Counted from the first letter of the stretch, positions 1 through 8,655 are shown. The stretch: DNA of 64,000 nt from Streptantibioticus ferralitis (GCF_029223525.1 NZ_JARHTQ010000006.1:310001-374000), one strand, 5' to 3'. Notes: a model not told the origin generated them from the sequence alone. Program-made: numbers and translations.

Positions 1-135
1 ATCATATGCACGCGCAGACGGCATGTCCACCGCCGAAGATCCGGGCACGCTCGATCGTGGATATACCGCTGTTCCAGCGCCCTCGCGGAGGCTGTGCCGG
101 ACCGCACAGACACGGATGAGGGGAGCCACCCGGTC
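1..135. other. left edge, no assignable gene
   Basis: No gene can be supported in these bases. Forward frame 3 ends at a TGA at 117-119 and forward frame 2 at a TGA at 149-151, so either could be the tail of a gene entering from the left, but neither short peptide is recognisable. The GAGGGGAG at 118-125 serves as ribosome binding site for the glycosyltransferase starting at 136. Confidence 0.4.
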
Positions 136-1281
136 ATGGCATGTACTCTGAGGACGCTCTTCGTAGCTGCGGGAAGCCCGGCCACAGTCTTCGCTCTCGC
201 CCCACTCGCGACGGCGGCGCGCAACGCCGGCCATGAGGTCTTCGTGGCGGCCACCGAGGACATGATGCCGGTCGTCGTCGGGGCGGGACTGCCCGGGGTG
301 GCCGCCGCCCCCGGGCGGATGCGCGACTACATGTTCGCAACCCGCGACGGTGTCCCGCTCGACCTGCCCACGGACACCACGACGCGGCTGTACTTCGGCG
401 GCCGCGGCTTCGGGCGGCTGGCGGCCGACAGTCTGACGTCCCTGCGCGCGCTGAGCCGGAGCTGGCGTCCGGATGTCGTCGTCGGCGGCACGCTTTCCTT
501 CGCCGCCGGTCTGCTCGCCGCCGAGTTGGGAGTGCCATACGTACGGCACGCATGGGACATGGGCGAGCCGGTCGAGATGGACCGCGGGGCGGAAGCGGAA
601 CTCTCGCCGGAGCTGGCCTGGCTCGGCTTGGACCGGCTCCCCGAGCCGGAGCTATGGATCCACATCTGCCCGCCGCGCATGCTCGCCCCGGACGCGGCGC
701 CCGGTGCGATGATGCGCTTCGTGCCCACCGGCCAACAGCGGCAGTTGGAGCCGTGGATGTACACCGCTGCCGTCAAGCCGCGAATCTGCGTCACGGCAGG
801 CAGCCGGGTCAGCCCCGAGCAGGATCTCGACTTCCTGGAAGGGCTGGTGGGCGAGGTCGGGGAGCTCGACGTGGAACTGGTCATCGCCGCACCGGACGAG
901 GTCGCAGCGGCTCTGGCCGCGTCACGGCCCCAGGTGCGAGCTGGCTGGCTGCCCCTGGGCACCGTGCTGCGCACCTGCGACGTGCTGGTGCACTCGGGTG
1001 GCGGCCAGACCGCGCTCTCCGCGATGCAGGCGGGCGTCCCGCAGCTGGTGGTGCCGAACATGCCCAAGCTGGTGTCGCATTCGCGTCGGCTCTCCGAGTT
1101 CGGCGCGGCCATCACGCTGCTTCCCGGGCAGGACACCCCCGAAGCCATCGCCGCCGCCTGCAGTCAGCTGCTGTCGACGCCGTCCTACACCGAGCGGTCT
1201 CAGGAGTTGGCCGCCGACATCGCCGCGCTTCCCAAGCCGACCGAAGTCCTCGCCTTGGTGGAGCAGTTGACGGCGGCCTGA
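136..1281 (+). CDS. GT-B (GT1-type) antibiotic glycosyltransferase
   Basis: A 381-residue glycosyltransferase expected to move an NDP-activated deoxysugar onto the polyketide aglycone or onto a growing sugar chain in the cytosol. The N-terminal strand (LRTLFVAAGSPATVFALAP) is the acceptor-side Rossmann half of antibiotic GT1 enzymes. The C-terminal half has the nucleotide-sugar signature WLPLGTVL, then HSGGGQT and GVPQLVVP. The ATG at 136 is preferred over the upstream GTG at 94 because GAGGGGAG precedes it and the family starts a few residues before the first strand. It converges on the 3-ketoreductase at 2247 with only 6 bases between the stops. It is one of three glycosyltransferases in the cluster; which sugar or acceptor it uses cannot be read from sequence. 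Confidence 0.85.
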   Translation: MACTLRTLFVAAGSPATVFALAPLATAARNAGHEVFVAATEDMMPVVVGAGLPGVAAAPGRMRDYMFATRDGVPLDLPTDTTTRLYFGGRGFGRLAADSLTSLRALSRSWRPDVVVGGTLSFAAGLLAAELGVPYVRHAWDMGEPVEMDRGAEAELSPELAWLGLDRLPEPELWIHICPPRMLAPDAAPGAMMRFVPTGQQRQLEPWMYTAAVKPRICVTAGSRVSPEQDLDFLEGLVGEVGELDVELVIAAPDEVAAALAASRPQVRAGWLPLGTVLRTCDVLVHSGGGQTALSAMQAGVPQLVVPNMPKLVSHSRRLSEFGAAITLLPGQDTPEAIAAACSQLLSTPSYTERSQELAADIAALPKPTEVLALVEQLTAA

Positions 1282-1287
1282 GCCCCT

Positions 1288-2247
1288 TCAGCCGTCCAGG
1301 CCGGCCGCCCGACGGATGTCGGCCAACAGGTCGGCCTGGGCCAGACACTCAGCCGATGAGGGAGTCCCGGTTCGCACCGCCGAGACGAAGGCGGACAGCG
1401 CGTTGGCGACCTGGTCGTCCGGCGGCAGCGGGCACGACCGGGTGCCCGCTCGGGACTCGATGAGGATCTGCGGTACATGGTCCGCAGGCGGGGTGAAGGC
1501 GCGGTCGACGAGAATGCGGCCGGTGCTGCCGGACAGCTCGTAACGGGAACGGTAGGCATGCTCCATACCGAAGGTCAGGTGTGCCGTGACACCGCCGGGG
1601 CCCCGCAGCAGCACGGCCCCGGCGGTGTCTACCCGGCGGCCGGATGGGCGTTCGAGGACCGCTCCCCTGACCTCCAGCTCCCCCTGCAGGAAGTGCACGG
1701 CCGCGCGCACCGGGTACACCCCGACGTCGTAGAGGCTTCCGCCGCCGAGTTCGGGCTGGTGGCGGATGTCGTCGTCGGGCAGTGCTGGGATGGTGAAGGT
1801 CGCGTCCAGGGAAAGGAGTTCGCCGATCTCGCCCTGCGCCACCAGTCGGCGGACCACCGCATGCTGGGCATGGTGGACGAACATGACATTCTCCATGAGC
1901 ACTAGTTCGCGGGCGCGGGCCTGGCCGATGAGCTCGCGGGTGCGGGCCGGTTCCGTGGTGAGCGGTTTCTCGGCGAGCACGTGTTTGCCGGCCGCCAGCG
2001 CCGCCTTGACCCACGGCGCGTGCAGGGCCGCGGGCAGCGGAACGTAGACGGCCTGCACGCTGTCGTCCGCCAGCAGCGCGTCGTACCCGACGACCGGACG
2101 GCAGTCGAACAGCCGGGCCGTCTCGGCCGCCTTGGCTGCGTCCCGGCTGGCAACGGCCGTGACCTCGATGAGGGGATGCGCCTTCATAGCGGGCAGCATG
2201 CGGCGCCGGGCGATCTCCGCGCAGCCCATGACTCCGACTCTCAGCAC
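1288..2247 (-). CDS. Gfo/Idh/MocA oxidoreductase, probable TDP-hexose 3-ketoreductase
   Basis: A 319-residue Gfo/Idh/MocA-family NAD(P)-dependent oxidoreductase. The N terminus has the dinucleotide fold (VGVMGCAEIARR) and the family EKP motif (LAEKPLTT). In deoxysugar clusters this family reduces the 3-keto group left after 2,3-dehydration, giving a TDP-4-keto-2,6-dideoxyhexose. That role fits here because a 2,3-dehydratase, a 5-epimerase and a 4-ketoreductase are in the same cluster. The GTG at 2247 is chosen because GGAG lies 8 bases upstream; an in-frame start at 2289 is possible but lacks a site. Axial or equatorial outcome at C3 is not predictable by eye. It is divergent from the serine hydrolase at 2435 across a region with SARP-type repeats. 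Confidence 0.8.
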   Translation of the reverse strand: MLRVGVMGCAEIARRRMLPAMKAHPLIEVTAVASRDAAKAAETARLFDCRPVVGYDALLADDSVQAVYVPLPAALHAPWVKAALAAGKHVLAEKPLTTEPARTRELIGQARARELVLMENVMFVHHAQHAVVRRLVAQGEIGELLSLDATFTIPALPDDDIRHQPELGGGSLYDVGVYPVRAAVHFLQGELEVRGAVLERPSGRRVDTAGAVLLRGPGGVTAHLTFGMEHAYRSRYELSGSTGRILVDRAFTPPADHVPQILIESRAGTRSCPLPPDDQVANALSAFVSAVRTGTPSSAECLAQADLLADIRRAAGLDG

Positions 2248-2365
2248 CTGGGGCACTCCGTGGTTGAGGGGACAGGCATGACCACTCAACCATCGCGGCG
2301 GGGACTCGACGCCTGCTCGAAGGACGGCGGAAGCCGACCACGCCCGAGCGCCGCGTTGCCGGGAG

Positions 2366-2383
2366 TCGAGTGAACCACGAGCG
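2366..2383 (+). promoter_or_regulatory. putative SARP operator (11-bp spaced heptamers)
   Basis: TCGAGTG at 2366-2372 and ACGAGCG at 2377-2383 start exactly 11 bp apart and point at the hydrolase start 52 bp downstream. A further TCGAC/TCGAA pair, also 11 bp apart, starts at 2306 and 2317. SARPs of the ActII-ORF4 type bind direct heptamers with this spacing. Assignment to the SARP at 5196 is inference. Confidence 0.45.
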
Positions 2384-2434
2384 CGAAGAGCAACTGTCGT
2401 AGGCGATCAGGCGTGGATACGGAGGTGGGACACG

Positions 2435-3604
2435 ATGAGTGATTCTCCGCGGGGCGGATGGACGGCAGACGCCTTCACCGGGGTCGCCGAGGCGTTCGAG
2501 GCGAACTTCGCCGCAGGCGCCGAGGTGGGCGCCGCGGTGTGCGTCTATCACCGCGGCGAGCCGGTGGTCGACCTGTGGGGTGGATTCGCGGACGAGGGAG
2601 GTGCGGATGCGTGGCGTTCCGACACCCTGGGGGTGCTCGCCTCGCCGACCAAGGCGCTGGTCGCGGTTTCGGCGCTGCGGTTGGTGGACCAGGGGCTGCT
2701 CGACCTCGATGCTCCGGTGGCCGACCACTGGCCGGAGTTCGCGGCACACGGCAAGGCGGGGATCACCCTGCGGATGGTACTCAGCCACCGCTCCGGTGTG
2801 GTGTGCCTGGACCATGCCCCGATCACCAACGAGGCCATGCGCACCCACCTGCCGATCGCCGAGGCACTGGCCGAGGCACGGCCGGAGTGGGAGCCGGACA
2901 CCGCGCACGGATACCACGGGATCACCTTCGGCTACCTGGTCAGCGAGCTGCTGCGGCGACGCACCGGCCTCACCGTCGGCAGGTACTTCGCCACGGAGAT
3001 CGCCGAGCCGCTGGGGCTGGAGTGCTATATCGGTGTACCCGACCCGGACCGCGCGCACCTGGCGACGATGTTCCAGTCCAAGGCCGAGGCGCTCTTCGCG
3101 GGCGACGACCGCGAGTTGGCCGCCTTTCTCGACCGGAGCACACTGACCTACCGGGCGATGATGGGCAGCCTGGAGCTGGACGTGGCGGCACTCGAACCGG
3201 CATGGGAGGACCCCTCCTACGGCGGGCGTGCCAGCGCCCGGTCTCTCGCCCGCTTCATGGCAGCGTTGATCGGCGAGGTCGACGGAGCACGGCTGCTGAG
3301 CCCGGCCATCGTCACGGAGATGACCCGGATGCACTCCAAGGGCCACTGCCTGGTGACGCAGACGCCGTGCAACTGGGGCCTGGGCGTGCAGCTTCCCGAC
3401 CATCCGGTCTTCCCGGCCTCGGCCGGGCTGACCACCGCCTTCGGCCTCAGCGCCGCCAACGGTTCCTACATCTTCGCCGACCCCGAGCACGATCTGGCCT
3501 TCGGCTACATGCAGAACGCCGGCTCCCCGGTGATGGGTACGTTGGACAACCGACCCCGTCGGCTCATCGAAGCGGTCTACCGCTGTACCGGGACGCTTCG
3601 GTAA
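2435..3604 (+). CDS. beta-lactamase-fold serine hydrolase/transferase (family VIII esterase-like), copy 1
   Basis: A 389-residue class C beta-lactamase-related protein (CubicO/family VIII esterase/LovD superfamily). The catalytic SxxK motif is SPTK at residues 70-73, and the second-motif tyrosine is in HGYHGITFGYL (Tyr160). The C-terminal region FGLSAANGS occupies the position of the KTG-like third motif. There is no signal peptide, so it should act in the cytosol. In biosynthetic clusters this fold either removes ester groups or transfers acyl groups onto hydroxyls. It has a close paralogue at 13793-14998, sharing LASPTKALV, VSELxRRRTG and TFGY/TYGY. The start has a strong site (GGAGGTGGG, 5 bases before ATG). 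A perfect 23-bp hairpin follows the stop. Esterase versus acyltransferase is undecided. Confidence 0.8.
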   Translation: MSDSPRGGWTADAFTGVAEAFEANFAAGAEVGAAVCVYHRGEPVVDLWGGFADEGGADAWRSDTLGVLASPTKALVAVSALRLVDQGLLDLDAPVADHWPEFAAHGKAGITLRMVLSHRSGVVCLDHAPITNEAMRTHLPIAEALAEARPEWEPDTAHGYHGITFGYLVSELLRRRTGLTVGRYFATEIAEPLGLECYIGVPDPDRAHLATMFQSKAEALFAGDDRELAAFLDRSTLTYRAMMGSLELDVAALEPAWEDPSYGGRASARSLARFMAALIGEVDGARLLSPAIVTEMTRMHSKGHCLVTQTPCNWGLGVQLPDHPVFPASAGLTTAFGLSAANGSYIFADPEHDLAFGYMQNAGSPVMGTLDNRPRRLIEAVYRCTGTLR

Positions 3605-3625
3605 CCGCTCAACGGTGAGAAGGCC

Positions 3626-3673
3626 GCCGGGCCTGATCCCCACCGCCCGGGGGCGGTGGGGATCAGGCCCGGC
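3626..3673. terminator. bidirectional hairpin terminator
   Basis: Perfect 23-bp inverted repeat (arms 3626-3648 and 3651-3673) with almost no loop, lying between the convergent stops at 3604 and 3695. It can serve both genes. Confidence 0.85.
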
Positions 3674-3694
3674 GTGAGGTCGTTCGATGGGCCG

Positions 3695-4837
3695 TCAGCC
3701 GTCGAGACCCAGCGCGCTGGTGGTGTAGGCGGCCGCGCCGGGCCCCGGTTGCAGCACCACGTGGCCCGCAGCGGAGTTGGCGTCGCGCCACAGCCGCTGC
3801 AGGGGGTGGTACACGCTGTGTCCGGTGGTACCCGAAGCCCGGAACAGCTGGTTGACCGCGGTCACCAGGAGGTCCGCCGCAAGGATGCAGTCGCGCTGGT
3901 TGCGGGCTCTCTCCAAGGGCGTCGCTTCAGTTCCCCGGTCAGCGACGCGGGCGGCCCGCTCCAGGAGCAGCCGAGCCGCGTCGACGGTGCCGGAGGTGCG
4001 GGCGAGGGTCTCCTCGTAGAAGCCGCGGGCAGGACCGGGCTGCTTGGCCGACCAAGTGCGGATCTTCTGCTCGGCGTAGGACGACCACAGGTCGAGCGTG
4101 CCCTCGGCGGCGCCGAGGATGGGCAGGGTGAAGAAGAGGCCGTTCACCGTCGTCAGGGGAACGCTGTGGCAGCGCGGCGCGGAGGAGGAGGCGGTGCCTT
4201 CGAGTAGCTCCGCGAGCGGGAAGCTCAGGCTGGCGGGCACGTAGACGTCCTCGGCGATGAGGGTGTCGCTTCCGGTGGCCCGCATCCCCACATCCGACCA
4301 GGTCCGCTTCACCCGGTAGTCGGCGCGGGGGATGGCGAAGAGACGCGGCTCGTACCCCGTCCCGGACTTCGCCACACCGCATACCAGCGCCCAGTCGGAG
4401 TGGGCGACGGCAGAGATGTACGGCCACGTCCCGGACAGCAGCCAACCGTCCCGCTCGGCATGGGCCCGGCCGATCGGGGACACCCCTCCGACGACCAGGA
4501 CGTCGGGCCCGTCCTGCCAAACCTGCTTGCGGCCCTCCTCCGGCAAGTAGCCGACCATCCTGGCCATGCTCGCCGCGAGTGACGCACACCACGCCGCCGC
4601 CGGACACTTCGCACCGATCACGGCGACGGCGGCGCTCAACGCCGCGAAGGTGCCGTCCGCTCCGCCGTACTGGCTTCCCACGAAGTGGCGTCCAAAGCCC
4701 GCGGCCATGATCGCATCCAGCACTTCAGGGCTCAGCTGCCGTTCCTCCTCAGCGCGTTCGGCGTGATGGGCCGCGAGCGTCGCGACGTCGTGCGCGGCCC
4801 GCGCTATCCCTGATTCGGGCGAAGTAAGTTCGGGCAT
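3695..4837 (-). CDS. acyl-CoA-dehydrogenase-fold flavin-dependent monooxygenase
   Basis: A 380-residue protein with the acyl-CoA dehydrogenase fold in the branch that includes HpaB, DszC and ActVA-ORF5-type oxygenases: an N-terminal helical domain (about residues 1-115), a central beta domain with GWLLSGTWPYISAVAHSDWA, and a C-terminal four-helix domain with NQLFRASGTTGHSVYHPLQR. In aromatic polyketide clusters such proteins hydroxylate or epoxidise polycyclic substrates with reduced FMN from a separate reductase, and no reductase gene is seen in this window. The ATG at 4837 is chosen for AGGAGG 6 bases upstream. It is convergent with the hydrolase (terminator between) and divergent from the SARP gene, with SARP-type repeats about 57 bp before its start. 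Confidence 0.82.
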   Translation of the reverse strand: MPELTSPESGIARAAHDVATLAAHHAERAEEERQLSPEVLDAIMAAGFGRHFVGSQYGGADGTFAALSAAVAVIGAKCPAAAWCASLAASMARMVGYLPEEGRKQVWQDGPDVLVVGGVSPIGRAHAERDGWLLSGTWPYISAVAHSDWALVCGVAKSGTGYEPRLFAIPRADYRVKRTWSDVGMRATGSDTLIAEDVYVPASLSFPLAELLEGTASSSAPRCHSVPLTTVNGLFFTLPILGAAEGTLDLWSSYAEQKIRTWSAKQPGPARGFYEETLARTSGTVDAARLLLERAARVADRGTEATPLERARNQRDCILAADLLVTAVNQLFRASGTTGHSVYHPLQRLWRDANSAAGHVVLQPGPGAAAYTTSALGLDG

Positions 4838-4893
4838 CTCTGGCCTCCTGGGCTCGGCTTCAACGCCGATGGTGCGCCCGGCTGTTCGCAGCG

Positions 4894-4911
4894 AGCTAGA
4901 ACTCCGCTTGA
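4894..4911 (-). promoter_or_regulatory. putative SARP operator of the monooxygenase gene
   Basis: On the minus strand TCAAGCG (4911 to 4905) is followed 11 bp later by TCTAGCT (4900 to 4894), 57 bp before the monooxygenase start. Spacing and sequence match SARP direct repeats; the binder is inferred. Confidence 0.45.
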
Positions 4912-4944
4912 GCTGGTGGCGCCTGGGGCGCGCTAGGAAAGCAT

Positions 4945-4962
4945 TCAAGTGAGCCTCAAGGT
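4945..4962 (+). promoter_or_regulatory. putative SARP operator facing the SARP gene
   Basis: TCAAGTG at 4945-4951 and TCAAGGT at 4956-4962 start exactly 11 bp apart on the plus strand, inside the divergent promoter region. They lie 234 bp before the SARP start, so autoregulation is possible but the target promoter is uncertain. Confidence 0.45.
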
Positions 4963-5195
4963 GCCCCTCACAGTCTGAGCGTTGGTGGCGCCAGCCAGTC
5001 GAGGACATGGTCCCGCCGAGAACGGTGCGCGCGGGGAAGGGGACCATACGGCCGCTTGGACAGCTCCAGACATCACATCTGAATAGCAATGGAATCGATC
5101 CGCTGTGTGCACCCTGCAGCGGCTTCCTAGGGGGAATTGAAATTATTCAGAACGCAGTGGCGCCGCAGCCTGTCAGTGCGCCGGACGAGCAGACG

Positions 5196-5990
5196 ATGGA
5201 AATCCACGTGTTGGGGCCGGTCAGAGTCCGGATCGGCGACCAGTCCATCGTCCCCACCGCGGGTAAGCCGAAGCAGGTCCTCACCCTGTTGGCCCTGCGC
5301 TGCGGGCGAGTCGTGCCGGTGTCGACGCTTATGGAGGAGATCTGGGGCGACAAGGTGCCGCGCAGCGGTACCACGACGCTCCAGACCTACATCCTGCAAC
5401 TGCGCAAGCTCATCGCCAGGTCCCTCCCGGCTGGATGCCAGCTGAGCGCGAAGGATCTACTGGTCACCCACTTCAACGGCTACCAACTGGCCATCACACC
5501 GAGCGCGTACGACCTGCGTGAGTTCGAGCGGCTGACGGTCGAGGGCGACGCCGCCCTTGCAGCCGGGGACGCGGAGACCGCCTCCCGCCAGCTGGGCCGC
5601 GCACTGGAGTTGTGGAGCGGGTCGGCTCTGATGGACGTGCCTGCCGGACAGGTCCTGGAGATGGAGGCGATGGGCATGGAGGAGGCCCGGATGCGGGCCC
5701 AGGAGCTGCGGATCATCGCCGACTTGCAGTTGGGCAGGCACGCCATGCTGATCCCCGAGCTGCGGATGCTCGTCGCCCAGTGCCCGATGCACGAGAACTT
5801 CTGCGCCATGTTGATGATCGCGCTGCAGCGCTCGGGCGCGCCTTGGCGGGCGCTGCAGGTCTTCCGCAACCTCCGGCAGATCTTGATCGGCGAGCTCGGC
5901 GTCGAACCCTCCAGTCGGTTGCAACGACTCCACCAGGCGGTGCTGTCGAACGTCCCGGATCTGCCGCTCGCCGCCTACGACCTGGCCTGA
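5196..5990 (+). CDS. SARP-family transcriptional activator
   Basis: A 264-residue Streptomyces antibiotic regulatory protein, probably the pathway-specific activator of this cluster. Residues about 1-95 form the OmpR/PhoB-type winged helix (MEIHVLGPVRV, then PKQVLTLLALRCG and TTTLQTYILQLRKLI). Residues about 97-250 form the bacterial transcriptional activation domain (YDLREFERL, ELWSG, FCAMLMIALQRSG, LGVEPSSRLQRLH). It is the small SARP type without ATPase or TPR extension. The ATG at 5196 gives the family N terminus; an in-frame GTG at 5157 is the alternative, and neither has a strong ribosome site. The metallo-beta-lactamase gene follows after 50 bp. It is the only recognisable regulator in the cluster part of the window. 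Confidence 0.9.
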   Translation: MEIHVLGPVRVRIGDQSIVPTAGKPKQVLTLLALRCGRVVPVSTLMEEIWGDKVPRSGTTTLQTYILQLRKLIARSLPAGCQLSAKDLLVTHFNGYQLAITPSAYDLREFERLTVEGDAALAAGDAETASRQLGRALELWSGSALMDVPAGQVLEMEAMGMEEARMRAQELRIIADLQLGRHAMLIPELRMLVAQCPMHENFCAMLMIALQRSGAPWRALQVFRNLRQILIGELGVEPSSRLQRLHQAVLSNVPDLPLAAYDLA

Positions 5991-6040
5991 ACCGCGTGGC
6001 CGTTAGTGCCGGTCCCCCCCGTTACGTCAAGGAGGCTTTC

Positions 6041-6967
6041 GTGTCCTCAGCAACCAAAGAGCCAGTTCTGCAGGAGGTGGCCGCCGATGTCTTCGCCTAC
6101 CTCCAGCCGGAAGGCGGTTGGTGTGTCAACAACGCCGGTCTCGTCGCATCCGGCGCATCGGTCGCAGTGATCGACACCGCCGCGACGGAGGCGCGTACCC
6201 GCCGTCTTCGCCAGCAGGTGCTCGCCGGCGGCCGTCCGGCTCCGTTCGCCCTGGTCAACACGCACTCCCACGGTGACCACACCTTCGGGAACTTCCTCTT
6301 CCCCGAGGCCACCGTGATCGCCCACGTCAACGCCCGTCACGAGATGGCCCGGGCCGGGCTGCACCTGACCGAGCTCTGGCCGGATGTGGCGTGGGGCGAC
6401 GTCGAGGTGAGGTTGCCCACGGTCACCTACCAGGACCGGTTGACGCTGCATGTCGGTGAGTTGACCGCTGAACTCCTGCACTTCGGGCTGGCGCACACCG
6501 CCAACGACACCGTTGTCTGGATTCCGGAGCGGAAAGTGCTGTTTACCGGCGACATCGTGATGTCCGGGTTCACTCCGTTCGTACCGCTCGGCTCGATCTC
6601 CGGTTCGCTGAACGCGATCCAGCAGCTGCGCGGCCTCGGTGCCACGACCGTGGTGACCGGGCACGGCCCGGTGGCGGGGCCCGAGGTCTTCGATGTGGCG
6701 GAAGCGTACCTGCGGTGGGTGCAGCAGCTGGCCGCAGAAGGGATCGCCGCGGGCCTGGCACCGCTTGCGGTGGCACGCGAGGCCGGGCTCGGCCAGTTCG
6801 CGGAGCTCGGTGAGCCGGAGCGGCTGGTGGCCAACCTGCATCGCGCCTACGCCGAGCGACGCGCCCCGGAGGCCGAATTCGACTTCGGTGTCCTGCTCAA
6901 GGAGATGGGCGTCATCTTCGGCGAGATGATGGACTACCACGGCGGATCGCTGACCTGCTGCGCCTGA
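6041..6967 (+). CDS. metallo-beta-lactamase-fold hydrolase
   Basis: A 308-residue MBL-fold protein with the metal site HxHxDH (THSHGDH, residues 74-80), a later histidine in LAHTANDT, the bridging aspartate in FTGDIVMSG and a GHGP motif. MBL proteins in aromatic polyketide clusters have been linked to thioester or lactone hydrolysis and to ring-closure steps; the exact reaction here is unknown. The GTG at 6041 has AAGGAGG 5 bases upstream. It lies 50 bp downstream of the SARP gene on the same strand and probably shares its transcript. The C terminus (about residues 215-308) is helical and longer than a minimal MBL domain. A perfect 22-bp hairpin separates it from the convergent sugar genes. 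Confidence 0.8.
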   Translation: MSSATKEPVLQEVAADVFAYLQPEGGWCVNNAGLVASGASVAVIDTAATEARTRRLRQQVLAGGRPAPFALVNTHSHGDHTFGNFLFPEATVIAHVNARHEMARAGLHLTELWPDVAWGDVEVRLPTVTYQDRLTLHVGELTAELLHFGLAHTANDTVVWIPERKVLFTGDIVMSGFTPFVPLGSISGSLNAIQQLRGLGATTVVTGHGPVAGPEVFDVAEAYLRWVQQLAAEGIAAGLAPLAVAREAGLGQFAELGEPERLVANLHRAYAERRAPEAEFDFGVLLKEMGVIFGEMMDYHGGSLTCCA

Positions 6968-6975
6968 GCTGTCCG

Positions 6976-7023
6976 CGACAGGGACAGGGCCCTCGCTCAC
7001 CAGCGAGGGCCCTGTCCCTGTCG
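6976..7023. terminator. bidirectional hairpin terminator
   Basis: Perfect 22-bp inverted repeat (6976-6997 and 7002-7023, loop CACC) between convergent genes ending at 6967 and 7034. Confidence 0.88.
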
Positions 7024-7033
7024 GTCGAGCGCG

Positions 7034-7960
7034 TCACGCACCGAGGCTGTCCCACATCGCCGTCATGGACTCGGCCACGGTGAACCGTGGCCGCCAGCCC
7101 AGCACCGAGGTGGCCAGGGATATGTCGGCTCTGGTCCAGTCACCGCCGTGGCTGTGCACCACACCGCCGGTCTCCCTGACGGTGTCAGCGGGGAGGCCAG
7201 CCGCCCGCAGCAACTCCCCTACCAGGGTTCGGACACCGACGGCGGTGCCACTGCCGATGTTCAGCAGGTGCGGCGCCTCGGGGAGCAGCGCCGCGCGCAC
7301 GATCGCCTCTGCCGCGTCCCGGACGTCGACGTAGTCCCGTCGCGCGTCGGAGATGGTCAGCTCGATCCCGGCGGACAGGTCGGTGTCGTGCAGGCGCCGG
7401 GCCAGCGAGCCCAGAAACGTCTCCGCGGCGGGGTACGGGCCAAGGGTGTTGGCCAGCCGGACGACCACACCATCGACCCCGTCCGGCCCTGCGGCATCGA
7501 GCACCGTCTCGGAGGCGGCGAGCTTCACGCGCGCGTAAAGGCTGTCCGGCGCGGGCGGCAACTCCTCGTGGATCGCACTCCCCTCGGGCACCGGACCGTA
7601 CTCGTGCAGCGTGCCGACGTGCACCAGACGCGGACGGTTCGGCAGCCGGCGCAGTGCGTCGACGACGTGTTCGACGGGCCGGACGTTCAGCAGTCGCATC
7701 TCCGCGTCGGTCGGGCCCCAACCGGTGAAGGCGTCGACAACCGTGTCGATGCCCTGGCGGGTGAGGAACGCTGCCAGCTCGGCGCCGCCGGTCGCGACCA
7801 GGTCGAGCGGCACGAAGCGGTACGGCGCCGCGTGCGGCGCCGGCTTGCGGGCGACAACGATCACCTCGTGGCCCTGCGCAGCGAAGGTGGCGCAGACGTG
7901 CCTGCCCACCGAGCCGGTGCCGCCCAGCACCGCCACTCGCCTGGGCCGGGGCGGCGTCAT
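7034..7960 (-). CDS. TDP-4-keto-6-deoxyhexose 4-ketoreductase (NAD-dependent epimerase fold)
   Basis: A 308-residue extended short-chain dehydrogenase. The Rossmann motif is VAVLGGTGSVGRH near residue 10 and the catalytic YxxxK is YARVK. Members of this branch reduce C4 of TDP-4-keto-deoxyhexoses as the last step before glycosyl transfer. Its start codon overlaps the stop of the epimerase gene by the ATGA arrangement at 7957-7960, so the two are translationally coupled. It lacks the motifs of RmlB-type dehydratases, and the cluster has a separate one. Which C4 configuration is produced cannot be read by eye. Confidence 0.82.
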   Translation of the reverse strand: MTPPRPRRVAVLGGTGSVGRHVCATFAAQGHEVIVVARKPAPHAAPYRFVPLDLVATGGAELAAFLTRQGIDTVVDAFTGWGPTDAEMRLLNVRPVEHVVDALRRLPNRPRLVHVGTLHEYGPVPEGSAIHEELPPAPDSLYARVKLAASETVLDAAGPDGVDGVVVRLANTLGPYPAAETFLGSLARRLHDTDLSAGIELTISDARRDYVDVRDAAEAIVRAALLPEAPHLLNIGSGTAVGVRTLVGELLRAAGLPADTVRETGGVVHSHGGDWTRADISLATSVLGWRPRFTVAESMTAMWDSLGA

Positions 7961-8550
7961 GCCCCCACCTGCTGGTCAACGCACTCCTCGTATTTCGGGA
8001 GCAGTCCCTTTTCCAGAGCCTCGTTCAGGCTCATCGCGACGCGGTCCCGGTCGGAGACGATGAACTCGATCTCCTTTGGCCAGGGCAGGGCGAGCGTGGG
8101 GTCGAACGGGTCGATCGCCTGCTCCAGCTCCGGTACGTAGCTGGTCGACATCAGGTAGGACATCATGGTGTCGTCCTCCAGCGCCAGGAAGGTGTGACCG
8201 ACCCCGATCGGCAGGTAGACGGCGCGGAACGATTGGGCGTCGAGCTCGACGCAGTCCCACTTACCGAACGTGGGCGAGCCGACGCGTATGTCCACGACGA
8301 AGTCGAGCGCCCGCCCATGGGCGCAGTAGACGTACTTGGCCTGTCCGGGCGGTGCCGTGGTGAAGTGAATGCCACGCAGCACCCCGCGGGACGAATGGCT
8401 GAGGTTGGTCTGGGCCACGTGGAATTCGTGGCCGATGCGGGACCGGAAGAGGGAGCCCTGCATCGGTGACACGAACACCCCACGCCTGTCGGGAAAGAGC
8501 TCCGGGGTGAATTCGTAACTTCCCGGTACGGCGAGCTCGCGCACATGCAT
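7957..8550 (-). CDS. TDP-4-keto-deoxyhexose 5- or 3,5-epimerase (RmlC-like)
   Basis: A 197-residue cupin of the dTDP-sugar epimerase family. The catalytic His is in GVLRGIHF (His62) and the general-acid Tyr in MSYLMSTSY (Tyr132), both at the positions usual for RmlC. It would epimerise C5, and perhaps C3, of the 4-keto sugar and so point to an L-series deoxysugar. In 2,6-dideoxysugar routes these enzymes often act as C5-only epimerases; specificity is not certain. It is the first gene of a two-gene minus-strand unit with the 4-ketoreductase and is divergent from the glycosyltransferase at 8771. Confidence 0.87.
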   Translation of the reverse strand: MHVRELAVPGSYEFTPELFPDRRGVFVSPMQGSLFRSRIGHEFHVAQTNLSHSSRGVLRGIHFTTAPPGQAKYVYCAHGRALDFVVDIRVGSPTFGKWDCVELDAQSFRAVYLPIGVGHTFLALEDDTMMSYLMSTSYVPELEQAIDPFDPTLALPWPKEIEFIVSDRDRVAMSLNEALEKGLLPKYEECVDQQVGA

Positions 8551-8655
8551 GACGCATTCCTTGACTGTTGGCCGATGGCTGGTGAGAGACTTCGTACCGA
8601 TGCTGCCAGAGAATCACCGCGTGCGGTACGGGAAATGATAGCGAGTCATTCCCTC

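Larger units (their letters stand above)
4838..5195. other. divergent promoter region of monooxygenase and SARP genes
   Basis: A gene-free stretch of 358 bases. It contains two pairs of 11-bp spaced heptamers in opposite orientations (listed separately) and, further right, an AT-richer segment around 5080-5155 suitable for a promoter of the SARP gene. No small gene can be supported. Confidence 0.6.

Noticed and set aside
5612-6967. A 451-residue fusion of SARP and MBL protein
   Set aside because: The frame before 6041 is out of phase with the SARP gene, and a strong AAGGAGG site places the MBL start at 6041.
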